Positions 63,719 through 64,000 of a stretch of 64,000 nt of DNA are shown here, piece by piece. A program made the position numbers and the translations under genes. This DNA comes from Gemmataceae bacterium (lineage in GTDB: Bacteria > Planctomycetota > Planctomycetia > Gemmatales > Gemmataceae). The DNA lies in the NCBI GenBank assembly GCA_022842245.1, contig JALHPZ010000009.1, positions 1 through 64,000 of the forward strand, written 5' to 3'. Each line of letters starts with the position of its first letter. Position 1 is the first letter of the stretch. A model generated the notes under the pieces. That model searched no databases, had not been told where the DNA came from, and saw only the letters and a program-made list of their open reading frames with translations.

Positions 63719-64000
63719 TCAGAAAGCGATGTCGCGAACCCGTGCGGCGACTTCGTTCAGAGTCAGCAACTGGCCGATGAAGACCAGTATCAACGCATAT
63801 TTCAAAGGAGAATTCAGCCGTTTCGAGACAAATGGGATCAGCGCGAGCGCCCAGCCGTAGTGCGGGGAATAGAGGAAGAATTCGTCGCCCCAGAGGTTGT
63901 GGAAGATCAGATTCCACGCGATCCAGATTGCGAGCCATTTCACTTCGGGCGTGCGGACATCGCGGAGCGACCATCCAAGGGCGACGAGCCAGATGATGGC
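63719..64000 (-). CDS. Polytopic membrane protein, C-terminal part (runs off the window)
   Basis: The reading frame is open to the end of the window, giving 93 residues. They include hydrophobic helices around AIIWLVALGW, LAIWIAWNLIFHN and WALALIPFVS, and a final helix LKYALILVFIGQLLTLNEV. HNLWGDEFFLYSPHYGW between helices resembles the loop of glycosyltransferase-type or O-antigen-polymerase-like membrane enzymes. Because the N-terminus is missing, no family is assigned. It converges on the PQQ gene with 4 bp between stops. Confidence 0.6.
   Translation of the reverse strand, partial: AIIWLVALGWSLRDVRTPEVKWLAIWIAWNLIFHNLWGDEFFLYSPHYGWALALIPFVSKRLNSPLKYALILVFIGQLLTLNEVAARVRDIAF

Overview
The window looks like chromosomal DNA of a high-GC planctomycete, most likely a Gemmataceae relative; this is inferred from gene content, with no 16S rRNA present. 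The signs are a Tyr/Val- and Cys-rich 'YTV'-type wall protein, an ASPIC/UnbV protein, a sulfatase, a SulP-carbonic anhydrase fusion, DUF4058, many small secreted proteins without homologues I can name, and an exosortase-type polysaccharide locus. lpxB indicates an LPS-bearing outer membrane. I saw no rRNA, tRNA or CRISPR array.

Layout. 0-4 kb: the 3' end of an IS5-like transposase, a 60-aa protein, an E2/ubiquitin-conjugating-like protein, an FHA protein, panD and rpsA. 4-13 kb: a SulP-STAS-carbonic anhydrase fusion with a nitrilase-family amidohydrolase, then secreted hydrolases (esterase, sulfatase, SGNH) and unknowns. 13.8-19 kb: a run headed by a good promoter, with a small conserved protein, lpxB, a DtxR-family regulator, a 51-aa membrane peptide, hisF and a PilT-like ATPase. 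19-35 kb: ASPIC protein, HscA-like Hsp70, YTV protein, rRNA methyltransferase, Ser/Thr kinase, aldose epimerase, Ldh-type dehydrogenase, TIM-barrel isomerase, DegT aminotransferase and a GNAT.

35.5-48.4 kb is a coherent exopolysaccharide region. A minus-strand operon carries a Wzc-like BY-kinase, an EpsI-like protein, a sugar transferase, two glycosyltransferases and a FemAB-like protein with overlapping stops and starts. A sigma-54 activator follows it. Divergently come a Wza-like export protein, two secreted proteins and a nucleotide-sugar epimerase. The marker families are those of the exosortase/PEP-CTERM system, but no exosortase lies inside the window.

48.4-64 kb: a MarR regulator with an inverted-repeat operator ahead of a flavin-dependent halogenase-like enzyme; a lower-GC lipoprotein with a ZipA-C-like domain; DUF4058; a T2SS/T4P GspF-like protein; tpx; a repeat-rich secreted protein; purD-truB; and valS-cimA. 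valS carries an in-frame palindromic repeat and an AT-richer insert. cimA is preceded by what looks like a classical transcription attenuator: promoter, 27-codon leader peptide rich in Val/Leu/Ile, alternative hairpins and an intrinsic terminator. I consider this attenuator and the ZipA-like lipoprotein the two most interesting items.
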